Assembly: GCA_016844425.1 (NCBI GenBank)
Contig: JAERML010000041.1
Span: 1-8,210, forward strand
From: Bacteroidota bacterium
GTDB lineage: Bacteria; Bacteroidota; UBA10030; UBA6906
Length of the DNA: 8,210 bases
Direction: 5' to 3'
Under the pieces are notes generated by a model. That model searched no databases. It was not told the origin of the DNA and saw only the letters and a list, made by a program, of their open reading frames with translations. The position numbers and the translations under genes are program-made. Shown piece by piece: positions 1 through 6,878 of the stretch. How positions within the stretch are numbered: the stretch's first letter is position 1; every line of letters begins with the position of its first letter.

Positions 1-813
1 TCCTGAACCAAGGCCGAACACGATGTCGCCATCGTACGATGTGTGCACTGGTTTGATCGCCCGCGCCATTCCGTCATGCCCCCGCTGCGCCAGCCGGTTG
101 ACTTCCACCTTGGTGAGCCTCGCATTCGTCATGATAGCAACAAGTGTGGTATTGGAAAGGAGTGGCATTCGTACGCGAGTAAACGTGCGGAGAGGATCCT
201 GTTCTCCAAGCCATTTTCCTTCCGCTGACCGGGCGCCGGCAAGAATCCGACCTGACCCATCAACCACATCACCCACCGCATTCACTACCGCGACGGCAAC
301 GACCTGAAGCTCACCCCGTTGCACCCGTGCCGCGCCGTATCCTCCCTTCATGCGAGTCTCGATGCCTCCCCATTTCCCAACAGTTGCACCGATCCCAGCA
401 CCAATGTTCCCCTCCGTTTTGATGTCCGTGCCGGCGTCGACGCAAGCGCTATAACCTGCCTCCGCTGTTGGACGAACATCCTTCGAACCTATATTCAGAT
501 CGAAGATGACGGCCGCTGGAACGATCGGGACTTTCACCCACGGTGTCTCGTAACCGATGCTGTGCTCCTCAAGATACCGCATTACTCCATCCGCCGCTCC
601 AAGGCCGAATGCACTTCCTCCAGTCAGAAGGACGGCATGCACCTCCTGCATTGTCTTGTCACTTGCCAGCAGTGCGAGTTCCCGGCTTCCGGGCGAGCTC
701 CCGCGCACATCACACCCTCCCACTGTCTTTGGCGGACAGAGAATTACCGTGCAGCCCGTCAATGCCTGCGTATTGCTCCAGTGGCCGACCCTGAATCCCT
801 GTGGCAACTCCAA
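1..813 (-). CDS. P1 family peptidase (S58, DmpA-like aminopeptidase), C-terminus cut by window edge
   Basis: Predicted N-terminal nucleophile hydrolase of peptidase family S58 (DmpA/BapA, L-aminopeptidase/D-esterase type), which releases N-terminal residues from small peptides or amides. The frame encodes 271 residues and is open to the left edge; family members are usually somewhat over 300 residues, so only the C-terminal part is missing. Visible signatures are RVGHW (8-12), TGCTVILCP (19-27), DVRG followed by PGSRE (35-45), LLTGGSAFGLGAADGVMRYLEE-type motif (about 62-82), and N-T-T-L-V with T-N-A-R-L-T-K (221 to about 233). In this family a Ser or Thr starting the small chain is the nucleophile after self-cleavage; Thr222 is my candidate, by position only. 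The start is TTG: the in-frame TAA lies six bases upstream of it, and AGGAG sits nine bases before it. No ATG or GTG lies between that stop and the conserved motif. It follows the RNA methyltransferase by 42 bases. Family is secure; substrate is unknown. Confidence 0.93.
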   Translation of the reverse strand, partial: MELPQGFRVGHWSNTQALTGCTVILCPPKTVGGCDVRGSSPGSRELALLASDKTMQEVHAVLLTGGSAFGLGAADGVMRYLEEHSIGYETPWVKVPIVPAAVIFDLNIGSKDVRPTAEAGYSACVDAGTDIKTEGNIGAGIGATVGKWGGIETRMKGGYGAARVQRGELQVVAVAVVNAVGDVVDGSGRILAGARSAEGKWLGEQDPLRTFTRVRMPLLSNTTLVAIMTNARLTKVEVNRLAQRGHDGMARAIKPVHTSYDGDIVFGLGSG

Positions 814-822
814 GTGCGATTA

Positions 823-827
823 CTCCT
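823..827 (-). promoter_or_regulatory. Shine-Dalgarno AGGAG for the P1 peptidase TTG start
   Basis: AGGAG on the minus strand is followed by nine bases and then TTG (813-811). An in-frame TAA lies between this site and the TTG, so initiation must be at or after 813. A second TTG two codons later (807-805) would be 15 bases away, which is too far for this site. This decides the start. Confidence 0.65.
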
Positions 828-855
828 GTGTGAGAGACTAGGACGTAAGCGAAGG

Positions 856-1650
856 CTATTCGTCAAGCAGCCGGTGAAGGCCCGAAAGCACGACACCACA
901 TGCGACGGAAACATTCAGAGACTCAGCAGCGCCGTACCTGCGGATGGAAACCTTGGTATCTGCGAGGTGTTTTACCTGATCGGAAACTCCCCAGGCCTCG
1001 TTGCCGAACACAATGATGGCTTTGTGCTCATACTTCACCCGGTCGAAATGCGTTTCGCTCTGGACGTCGGTGACGTACACCTTGTACCCCATCCCCTTCG
1101 CTCGAGAAAGGGTAGAGAGAAGATCCACGCCTTCTGCAATGGGAAGATGGAAAACGCCTCCCATCGTTGCGCGAAGAACTTTGGGATTGTAGAGATCGAC
1201 AGAACTACCGCCCAGCAGTACGCCATCAACACCAAACCAATCACATGTCCGGACCATCGATCCGACGTTCCCCGGATCCGATACACTGTCAAACGCCACT
1301 AACCGGGATTGGCCGCTGTTCTTCGTTAGCAACATCTCAACGGTAAAGTGTTTCTGGCGAAGCACTGCCACAATTCCCTGGAATGTTACCGTTTCGGAGA
1401 TCACTTCCATCTCCCGTGTTGTTACAGGGAAGAGGTTCGCAGTCTTCTTCTTCAGGGTCTGCAGAAGCGTCGCACCACCCGCGCTCTCTTCAAGGTCACG
1501 CGTGTAGAAGGCTTCCTGAATCGTGTAGTCAGACTGCACCGCCTCTTGCACAAGTCGGACACCCTCTATGATGAACTGATCAGACTCATCCCGATGCTTC
1601 TTGCTCGTCAACTGACGAAGTTCTTTGAGTTTGTTTTTCGTGAGAGGCAT
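856..1650 (-). CDS. TrmH/SpoU family RNA 2'-O-ribose methyltransferase
   Basis: SPOUT-fold, S-adenosylmethionine-dependent methyltransferase that should add a 2'-O-methyl group to a ribose in rRNA or tRNA in the cytoplasm. The 264-residue length and two-part layout are typical of the RlmB/TrmH-like branch. Residues 1-100 form the substrate-binding domain, with the FIIEGVRLVQEA signature at 26-37. The catalytic SpoU domain runs from about 115 to the end. Motif 1 is DPGNVGSMVRTC (125-136) with the usual Asn128 and Arg134; motif 2 is VFGNEAWGVSD (214-224) with Glu218; motif 3 is AESLNVSVA (242-250), the knot that binds the cofactor. All key residues are present, so it is probably active. Start ATG follows only a weak purine-rich site; the mutase gene ends 29 bases upstream, so coupled expression is likely. 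Target nucleotide cannot be read from sequence; RlmB (23S rRNA) or a TrmH-type tRNA enzyme are the alternatives. Confidence 0.95.
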   Translation of the reverse strand: MPLTKNKLKELRQLTSKKHRDESDQFIIEGVRLVQEAVQSDYTIQEAFYTRDLEESAGGATLLQTLKKKTANLFPVTTREMEVISETVTFQGIVAVLRQKHFTVEMLLTKNSGQSRLVAFDSVSDPGNVGSMVRTCDWFGVDGVLLGGSSVDLYNPKVLRATMGGVFHLPIAEGVDLLSTLSRAKGMGYKVYVTDVQSETHFDRVKYEHKAIIVFGNEAWGVSDQVKHLADTKVSIRRYGAAESLNVSVACGVVLSGLHRLLDE

Positions 1651-1679
1651 GATGGCATTTCTCTGACTAATTCTTTTTT

Positions 1680-3338
1680 CTATTCCTTATACTCTCCCCA
1701 CACTTCGCGCAACGTATCAGAAATCTCTCCAACTGACGCATAGGCCTCAACGCTTTGCAGGATTAACGGAACCAGGTTCTGTCTCGTCCGCGCGGCAGAC
1801 TTCAAAGCCTCGAGTGTGGAGCGTACCGTCTCCTTGTTCCTTTTTGATTTCACTGCTCGCAGCCGTTGCGTCTGGCGTCGTGCGACGGAAGCATCGATCG
1901 TGAGGAGATCCGGATCCCCATGTGTCGGAATGACAAACTCGTTCACTCCCACGATCACTTTTTCCTTTTTTTCAATGGCGAGCTGATACTCATACGCACT
2001 CTTCATGATTTCGTTCTGGTAGAACTTCTGCTCAATAGCGCGGACCGCTCCTCCCATCTCATCAATCTTCCCGATCAACTTCCACGCCTCCCGTTCGAGA
2101 TAATCAGTCAGAGACTCGACGAAATACCCGCCACCCAGAGGATCGATCGTGTCCGCTACTCCGGACTCGTGCGCAATCACTTGTTGAGTGCGCAGTGCGA
2201 GCATAACCGAAGACTCCGTGGGAAGAGCAAGCGCTTCATCGCGACTGTTCGTATGGAGCGATTGGCATCCGCCAAGAACTGCCGCGAGGGCTTGCAGCGT
2301 CACACGCACAACGTTGTTGTCGATCTGTTGCGCCGTAAGGGTCGAGCCCCCGGTCTGCGCGTGGAAGCGGAGTTTCATGCTTTCTTCGTTCTTTGCTCCA
2401 AACCGGTCCTTCATGATCCTCGCCCACAACCGGCGCGCAGCACGGAACTTGGCCACCTCTTCGAAGAAGTTGTTGTGTGCGTTGAAGAAGAAGGAAAGCT
2501 GCGGGCCAAACGAATCAACACTCAGGCCCGTCTCCACGGCAGCCTGGACGTATGCGATACCATTGGCCAGCGTGAAGCCGAGTTCCTGCACGGCTGTCGC
2601 TCCCGCTTCCCGGATGTGGTACCCACTGATCGAGATGGCGTTCCAGCGCGGAAGGTTCTGGCTGCACCACTGAAACGTGTCCGTCACGAGGCGCATGGAT
2701 GGTGCAGGAGGATAAATGTGTGTGCCTCGAGAGCTGTATTCTTTCAGGATGTCGTTTTGTATCGTTCCGGAAAGCTTCGTGAGGTCAGCGCCTTGTCGCT
2801 TCGCTAGAGCGACGTACATGCTGAGAAGAATCGCAGCTGTCGCGTTGATCGTCATCGATGTAGTGACCTTCTGCAGGGGGATCCCCGCAAAGAGGATCTC
2901 CATGTCGGCAAGAGTGTCGATCGCAACGCCCACCTTCCCCACTTCTCCTTCTGCCAGGGTGTGGTCAGAGTCGTAGCCCATCTGCGTTGGAAGGTCAAAG
3001 GCAACAGACAGGCCGGTCGTTCCACTGTCAAGCAGGTAGCGGTACCGGGAGTTCGATTCCTCCGCCGTCCCAAATCCGGCATACTGGCGCATCGTCCAGT
3101 ACTTGCTCCGGTACATGGTCGGGTAGGGGCCACGAGTGAAAGGATATTCACCGGGATAGCCTAGCCGTTCACGATAATCGAATTCTTCCGGACTGTAGAG
3201 CCGGTCGATCACCATCCCGGCATCGGTGTGAAATCCCTTCTTTCGTTCTCCGAACCGGGCAACGACTGGTTGGACACGACGTTGTTCCCATTCGGATTTT
3301 GTTGCTGAGGTCTGTGGAGTGGTTTCAGGTGCGGACAT
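1680..3338 (-). CDS. mcmA: Methylmalonyl-CoA mutase large (catalytic) subunit, split type without B12 domain
   Basis: Catalytic TIM-barrel subunit of an adenosylcobalamin-dependent acyl-CoA mutase, interconverting (R)-methylmalonyl-CoA and succinyl-CoA in propionate and branched-chain/odd-chain metabolism. At 552 residues it ends at the conserved WGEY (547-550), right where the linker finishes, and has no cobalamin-binding DxHxxG domain. It is therefore the large half of a two-gene enzyme; the small B12 subunit is not in this window. Signatures are [13 protein letters not shown] (65-77), [13 protein letters not shown] (84-96), [11 protein letters not shown] (115-125), [11 protein letters not shown] (191-201), SGYHIREAG with catalytic His241, and [15 protein letters not shown] (324-338). 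Substrate choice in this family is marked by two positions: Tyr/Arg in methylmalonyl-CoA mutase, Phe/Gln in isobutyryl-CoA mutase, Ile/Gln in 2-hydroxyisobutyryl-CoA mutase. Here they read Tyr86 and Arg204, favouring methylmalonyl-CoA. ATG start lacks a clear Shine-Dalgarno. It lies downstream of comEC after the widest gap in the window. Confidence 0.95.
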   Translation of the reverse strand: MSAPETTPQTSATKSEWEQRRVQPVVARFGERKKGFHTDAGMVIDRLYSPEEFDYRERLGYPGEYPFTRGPYPTMYRSKYWTMRQYAGFGTAEESNSRYRYLLDSGTTGLSVAFDLPTQMGYDSDHTLAEGEVGKVGVAIDTLADMEILFAGIPLQKVTTSMTINATAAILLSMYVALAKRQGADLTKLSGTIQNDILKEYSSRGTHIYPPAPSMRLVTDTFQWCSQNLPRWNAISISGYHIREAGATAVQELGFTLANGIAYVQAAVETGLSVDSFGPQLSFFFNAHNNFFEEVAKFRAARRLWARIMKDRFGAKNEESMKLRFHAQTGGSTLTAQQIDNNVVRVTLQALAAVLGGCQSLHTNSRDEALALPTESSVMLALRTQQVIAHESGVADTIDPLGGGYFVESLTDYLEREAWKLIGKIDEMGGAVRAIEQKFYQNEIMKSAYEYQLAIEKKEKVIVGVNEFVIPTHGDPDLLTIDASVARRQTQRLRAVKSKRNKETVRSTLEALKSAARTRQNLVPLILQSVEAYASVGEISDTLREVWGEYKE

Positions 3339-3379
3339 ATCTTGTTCGATGTCAGTGAGTGCAATGGTCGTGGTGAGAA

Positions 3380-3408
3380 ATGATAACCAACCCCGGTGCG
3401 AGAATCAA
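3380..3408 (-). promoter_or_regulatory. Candidate sigma70-type promoter for the mutase gene
   Basis: On the minus strand TTGATT (3408-3403) is separated by exactly 17 bases from TATCAT (3385-3380). These match the -35 consensus at four of six and the -10 consensus at five of six positions. The site lies just after the comEC stop and would give a leader of roughly 35 bases before the mutase ATG at 3338. It sits in the largest intergenic gap of the run (81 bases). If the organism belongs to Bacteroidota proper, whose main sigma factor prefers other sequences, this match would mean less. Confidence 0.35.
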
Positions 3409-3419
3409 GCGATGTGATC

Positions 3420-5834
3420 TCACCGCCAATCGATACGCGTGAGCGTGAGACCATCTGTCTGAAAAATCACGGCACCTTGATCGTCCGTCCGGAGAATGTG
3501 TGTATTTAGTGCTGCAAATCTCTCCACTACTGATGGTGCAGGATGCCCAAATTTGTTCCGCCGCCCCACGGAGATGACGACATGCCCAGGGCGAACAACC
3601 TCGAGAAACTGCGTTGTGCTGCTGGTGCTGCTCCCATGGTGTCCAGCCTTCAGCACATCTGCCCGGAGAAAATCACCATACACGCCGGCCATATCCTTCT
3701 CCGCTTCCTCTTCTGCATCGCCGGGGAGAAGAAACGACACGCTGCCATATTGCAGCTTGCACGCCACCGATGTGTTGTTAAGATTCGCGAGCGGCATGGA
3801 ATCCATACCGGTATTTGTGGGCGCGAGGATGTACATGCGAACACCTTCAAATTGCTGGAAGACCATTCCTGCCTGTGCCGACTCAAACCGGCAACGTTCG
3901 TTGCGAACATCAGTGAGGTAGCGGGCATAGAGGGAAGTGTTGATCGCCTGACCGTTATCAACGACACGCTTGACATCGAATTGTTCAAGAAGGGCCGGGA
4001 CCCCGCCGAGATGATCGCTGTGTGGATGTGAGACAAGGAGAAGGTCAATCGTGGTGATTGCACGGCGCCGCAGAAACGGAGCAACGATGCGATCTCCCGC
4101 ATCAAACGAGAGGCTCTTAGGCCCGGCATCCACCAGCATCGTTTTGTTGTCGGGAAACTCCACCAATATCGCGTCTCCCTGTCCTACGTCAATCACACTT
4201 ACTCGAAGGACTCCACGCTGAGCCGCGTACGCTGGAGAATCAGGGGTGAATATCATGACATTCATCGACACCAACAACGACATCGTCAAGACACGAAACG
4301 CCAATGACTTCCTCAAGCTGATAATTAAGAGGAGGAGCATATAGAATGGGACGGCATGAATCGCTGTGAATCGAACCGAATCAACATACGCCAGCGGAAG
4401 GTTCCCGGCTATGTTGGTTGCCGTCAGTGTAAGAGAGAGGAGAAGATGATTAACAGACCCATAAACACCGGCAAGCCAGGAACTCACAAGCCCTGCAAGT
4501 AGCCCGGCACAACCAAGGGCAACGCTTGCGGCAACCATCGGCAGAACGAGAACATTTGCCACCACACCGATGATCGAGACTTTACCAAAATACAGGGCGG
4601 TCAGTGGAAACGTGCCAAGGGTGGCGACCGCCGACACCCCGCCTACCCGGAGTATCGAGATTAGTCCACGCATGGAGAGAGTATCCGACCGGATACATGA
4701 AATCCATGAGTTTACTTTCGGGTACAGTGCCAGAATGAAGAGGACTGCTGCAAAAGAAAGCTGAAACCCGACATCGAACAACTGCCGCGCATCAACGAGG
4801 AGGATAATGCACGCAGCAAACCCGAGCGCGTTAAATGGGTTTCGTTTTTCCTGGAACGCTCCGGCAGCAAGGATCACCAGCGCCATGATTGTCGCACGAA
4901 CCACCGGAGGTTGGCTCCCTGTCAGCACCATGTAAAAAAGGACACCCAACCCTGTGACAACGAAACGGCCCCAGCGGGGAAAAGGGAAAAACCCGATCAG
5001 GACAAAGAGGATCCCTGCTACCACCGCGACGTTCGAGCCAGATACAGCGAGCACATGGGCAACGCCGGCATTGGTGAACGCGCGCCGTGTCGATGGCGAA
5101 ATACCTCCCCGTTCACCGATCAACAGACCCTTGAGGAACTCCCCTTCCTCGCCGCCAACACTCGCGTCTATAGTCGAGATAATGTACCTGCGTGTGGGCT
5201 CCACCATCCTGGTCATCAGCCATGATCCTTCCGAGGGGTCAAGTACCACGAGATGCTCTTTCCCGGCAGAACGCATCAAGAGGGAAATCCCGTTGGCTTC
5301 ATAGTACTGTCGCTCGCTGAACTCACCGGGGTTTCGCTCGTCAACGGGGCGCATGAGCTCTCCCTTCACCGCAACACGGTTGCCATGGCGGAGAGCATCG
5401 TTCTCCTCCCGCAGTCGCATAACGGACACCAGCACTGACGCCACGAATGGCCTTGATGCTCCATCGATTACAAGAGACGAAGTACGCATTACGAATCGCA
5501 CGCCGTTCGGTACCCTTAGGGGAATACTGTTGACAGTTCCCATTGCCACAGTCTCCGATTCCAACGCCTGGTGCGGAATTTTCAATGACTGGTCACGATC
5601 AAACGCCAGTTTCGCGGCGCCAAATGCAATGCACAACAGGGAAACAGAAACACTAATGAGTGCGCCAAGAGTGGAGCGAGGGCCCAAAAAAATGAGGAGA
5701 AGAACAAGGAGAAGAAGAGAGAAAAGAATAACCGGGAATACCTGTATCGAAAGCTCGAGCGCGTTTCCGGCAAGAATCCCAATTGCGAGCAGCACGCTCA
5801 GGCGAAAAGCCGGAAAGTTCCGAACGCTTACCAT
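3420..5834 (-). CDS. comEC: ComEC/Rec2 family DNA uptake channel protein
   Basis: Integral membrane protein forming the inner-membrane channel through which single-stranded DNA enters during natural transformation. Numbering is from ATG 5834 (804 residues, normal for the three-domain form). Residues about 9-75 give two hydrophobic hairpins, then an N-terminal DUF4131/OB-like region to about 200. The Competence domain (about 230-510) carries HVLAVSGSN (260-268), SQPPVVRA (307-314), DVGFQLSFAA (354-363) and many membrane helices. The C-terminal metallo-beta-lactamase domain begins near 543 with DVGQGDA (549-555) and has HPHSDH metal ligands (His603, His605, Asp607, His608), PGD with Asp706, and KAGHHGSSTS (His732, His733). 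The intact ligands suggest an active nuclease domain. An upstream in-frame ATG at 5846 would add four residues, but the GAGGG before 5834 supports the shorter form. comEA, comF or pilus genes are not in the window. It follows the phosphatase-superfamily gene closely. Confidence 0.95.
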   Translation of the reverse strand: MVSVRNFPAFRLSVLLAIGILAGNALELSIQVFPVILFSLLLLVLLLIFLGPRSTLGALISVSVSLLCIAFGAAKLAFDRDQSLKIPHQALESETVAMGTVNSIPLRVPNGVRFVMRTSSLVIDGASRPFVASVLVSVMRLREENDALRHGNRVAVKGELMRPVDERNPGEFSERQYYEANGISLLMRSAGKEHLVVLDPSEGSWLMTRMVEPTRRYIISTIDASVGGEEGEFLKGLLIGERGGISPSTRRAFTNAGVAHVLAVSGSNVAVVAGILFVLIGFFPFPRWGRFVVTGLGVLFYMVLTGSQPPVVRATIMALVILAAGAFQEKRNPFNALGFAACIILLVDARQLFDVGFQLSFAAVLFILALYPKVNSWISCIRSDTLSMRGLISILRVGGVSAVATLGTFPLTALYFGKVSIIGVVANVLVLPMVAASVALGCAGLLAGLVSSWLAGVYGSVNHLLLSLTLTATNIAGNLPLAYVDSVRFTAIHAVPFYMLLLLIISLRKSLAFRVLTMSLLVSMNVMIFTPDSPAYAAQRGVLRVSVIDVGQGDAILVEFPDNKTMLVDAGPKSLSFDAGDRIVAPFLRRRAITTIDLLLVSHPHSDHLGGVPALLEQFDVKRVVDNGQAINTSLYARYLTDVRNERCRFESAQAGMVFQQFEGVRMYILAPTNTGMDSMPLANLNNTSVACKLQYGSVSFLLPGDAEEEAEKDMAGVYGDFLRADVLKAGHHGSSTSSTTQFLEVVRPGHVVISVGRRNKFGHPAPSVVERFAALNTHILRTDDQGAVIFQTDGLTLTRIDWR

Positions 5835-5839
5835 ACGGT

Positions 5840-5844
5840 CCCTC
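5840..5844 (-). promoter_or_regulatory. Shine-Dalgarno GAGGG selecting the second comEC ATG
   Basis: GAGGG is followed by five bases and then ATG 5834-5832. It overlaps the first in-frame ATG (5846-5844), which has no purine-rich site of its own in front. This favours initiation at 5834 over 5846; the difference is only four residues. Confidence 0.5.
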
Positions 5845-5885
5845 ATCTCGCGCGGAGAGATATACGGCGTCCCGAGGCCCGTCTT

Positions 5886-6827
5886 TCAGTCAGGCCCGCC
5901 GTTTGTCAGGAAATGCATCAATGTTGGTGTCACATGCGTGAGATCGGCGCCTCCCGCAGAGCCCGAACGGAGCTTCGCAGCAACGGCATCGTGACCGTGT
6001 CCGTAGAGCAACGCTGGCACCGGGTTCCGCGTGTGAGACTTCGTGGACATGTCCTCAATGTTCCCGTGATCGCTGGTCAGGAAGAGAACTGTATTCTTCG
6101 GATCGAGCTCATCGAGAACTCCAGAGAGCATTCCGTCGAACCGTTCGAGGACGTCTACTGCCCGCGAGAAGTTCTCCGAATGCCCGGCGTGATCCGTCAT
6201 CCAGTACTCAAACAAAACGAAGTCGTGTTGAGAGGAAAGCCGCGCAAGCCTCCGCCCGGCCTCTTCGGGCGAGATGACGGGAATGTCTTCATAGCCCATC
6301 TCACACCAGCCGGCGTTGGTGATGTCGGCCGAGATTCCGCGCTCCTCTTGCAGATCCCGATGCTTCATCAGGGGGATTCCGGTCATCGTACACGCGAGTG
6401 TCGTCACAGTGAGCCGTGAACGACGCAGGTTCATATAATCAAAGAACCGTTGGGGAAAGGCATTGGCAAACAGACTGGTTTTCCCGGCCTCCCGAAGGCG
6501 TCTAAAAATGTTCCTTTCGTCGATGGTGGCTTTGAGGGTGGAATATGGATACGGTCCGAAATGCTTGCCGATGACGCGGGCGCCATTCACACCGGTGAAT
6601 AGCGCTGTCTGGCCCGTTCCACTTTGCGGCAACCCCTCCACACCGAGGTTGGCATCAAGTGGAATCATCGTTGTGGTGCGACTTGAAAAGTCCCGGGTAC
6701 GGAGCAGCGGTGGATCACCGTTCAGGAGATAGCAAAGCGTCGGCAAGCGCGCCAAGCAAAACGGATTCACCGCAGGGTCGTCTTTTCCTAACCCCACACC
6801 ATCAAGAAAGAGCATCAGTACGCGCAA
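5886..6827 (-). CDS. Alkaline phosphatase superfamily metalloenzyme (phosphoglycerate-mutase-like)
   Basis: Cytoplasmic two-metal hydrolase or phosphotransferase of the alkaline phosphatase/iPGM 'metalloenzyme' superfamily; no signal peptide is present. At 313 residues it is far shorter than true cofactor-independent phosphoglycerate mutase (about 510), so it lacks that enzyme's separate transferase domain. Metal-ligand motifs are in the expected order: FLDGVGLG (Asp9), QSGTGQTALFTG (68-79), TDHAGHS (Asp212, His213, His216), TSDHGN (Asp253, His254) and SHTRNPVPALLYG (His265). Thr71, or less likely Ser69, is my candidate nucleophile. All ligands are intact, so an active phospho- or sulfo-transferring enzyme is likely, but the substrate is unknown. 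The start is TTG: an in-frame TGA lies two codons upstream, GAGG is four bases before the TTG, and the resulting MRVLMLFLDG matches the usual N-terminus. ATG 6815 is too close to Asp9 and too far from the site. Downstream comEC follows by about 50 bases. Confidence 0.88.
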   Translation of the reverse strand: MRVLMLFLDGVGLGKDDPAVNPFCLARLPTLCYLLNGDPPLLRTRDFSSRTTTMIPLDANLGVEGLPQSGTGQTALFTGVNGARVIGKHFGPYPYSTLKATIDERNIFRRLREAGKTSLFANAFPQRFFDYMNLRRSRLTVTTLACTMTGIPLMKHRDLQEERGISADITNAGWCEMGYEDIPVISPEEAGRRLARLSSQHDFVLFEYWMTDHAGHSENFSRAVDVLERFDGMLSGVLDELDPKNTVLFLTSDHGNIEDMSTKSHTRNPVPALLYGHGHDAVAAKLRSGSAGGADLTHVTPTLMHFLTNGGPD

Positions 6828-6831
6828 CGTA

Positions 6832-6835
6832 CCTC
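6832..6835 (-). promoter_or_regulatory. Shine-Dalgarno GAGG for the phosphatase-superfamily TTG start
   Basis: GAGG is followed by TACG and then TTG (6827-6825). The spacing of four bases is short but workable. An in-frame TGA (6836-6834) overlaps this site, so translation cannot begin further upstream in this frame. The alternative ATG at 6815 would be 16 bases away. Confidence 0.5.
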
Positions 6836-6878
6836 ACTCACAAGAATCTGCCGCAGGGGTTCTCCCCCACTCACACGA

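Noticed and set aside
780..840. Possible frameshift upstream of the P1 peptidase (alternative frame reading V-I-A-L-G-V-A-T-G-I-Q-G)
   Set aside because: A good AGGAG plus TTG at proper spacing explains the start without a frameshift, and the alternative frame hits TGA inside the conserved region. It is kept as an uncertainty only.
319..1302. Plus-strand open frame of 327 codons
   Set aside because: It lies antisense to the P1 peptidase and the RNA methyltransferase, both of which have clear family motifs. Its translation is rich in Cys, Arg and His and shows no recognisable domain.
1866..2807. Plus-strand open frame of 313 codons
   Set aside because: Fully antisense to the well-conserved mutase gene; the translation shows no family motif and has the composition of a shadow frame.
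5696..5735. Purine-rich low-complexity tract on the plus strand
   Set aside because: On the coding strand it is a pyrimidine-rich run encoding a Leu/Phe membrane helix of ComEC; no separate repeat or regulatory role is needed.
5353..5994. Plus-strand open frame of 213 codons across the comEC/phosphatase junction
   Set aside because: It is antisense to the comEC N-terminus, and its Arg-rich stretch is the reverse of Leu/Phe-rich membrane helix codons.
6853..6868. Small GC-rich inverted repeat (GGGG-TTCT-CCCC) in the gap after the MA-like gene
   Set aside because: The stem is only four or five pairs and no T-run follows on the transcribed strand, so it does not support a rho-independent terminator.
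6827..6878. Insertion-sequence or mobile-element boundary between the MA-like and phosphatase-superfamily genes
   Set aside because: The direct repeat there is only eight bases, no inverted termini or transposase are present, and the genes on both sides are intact.
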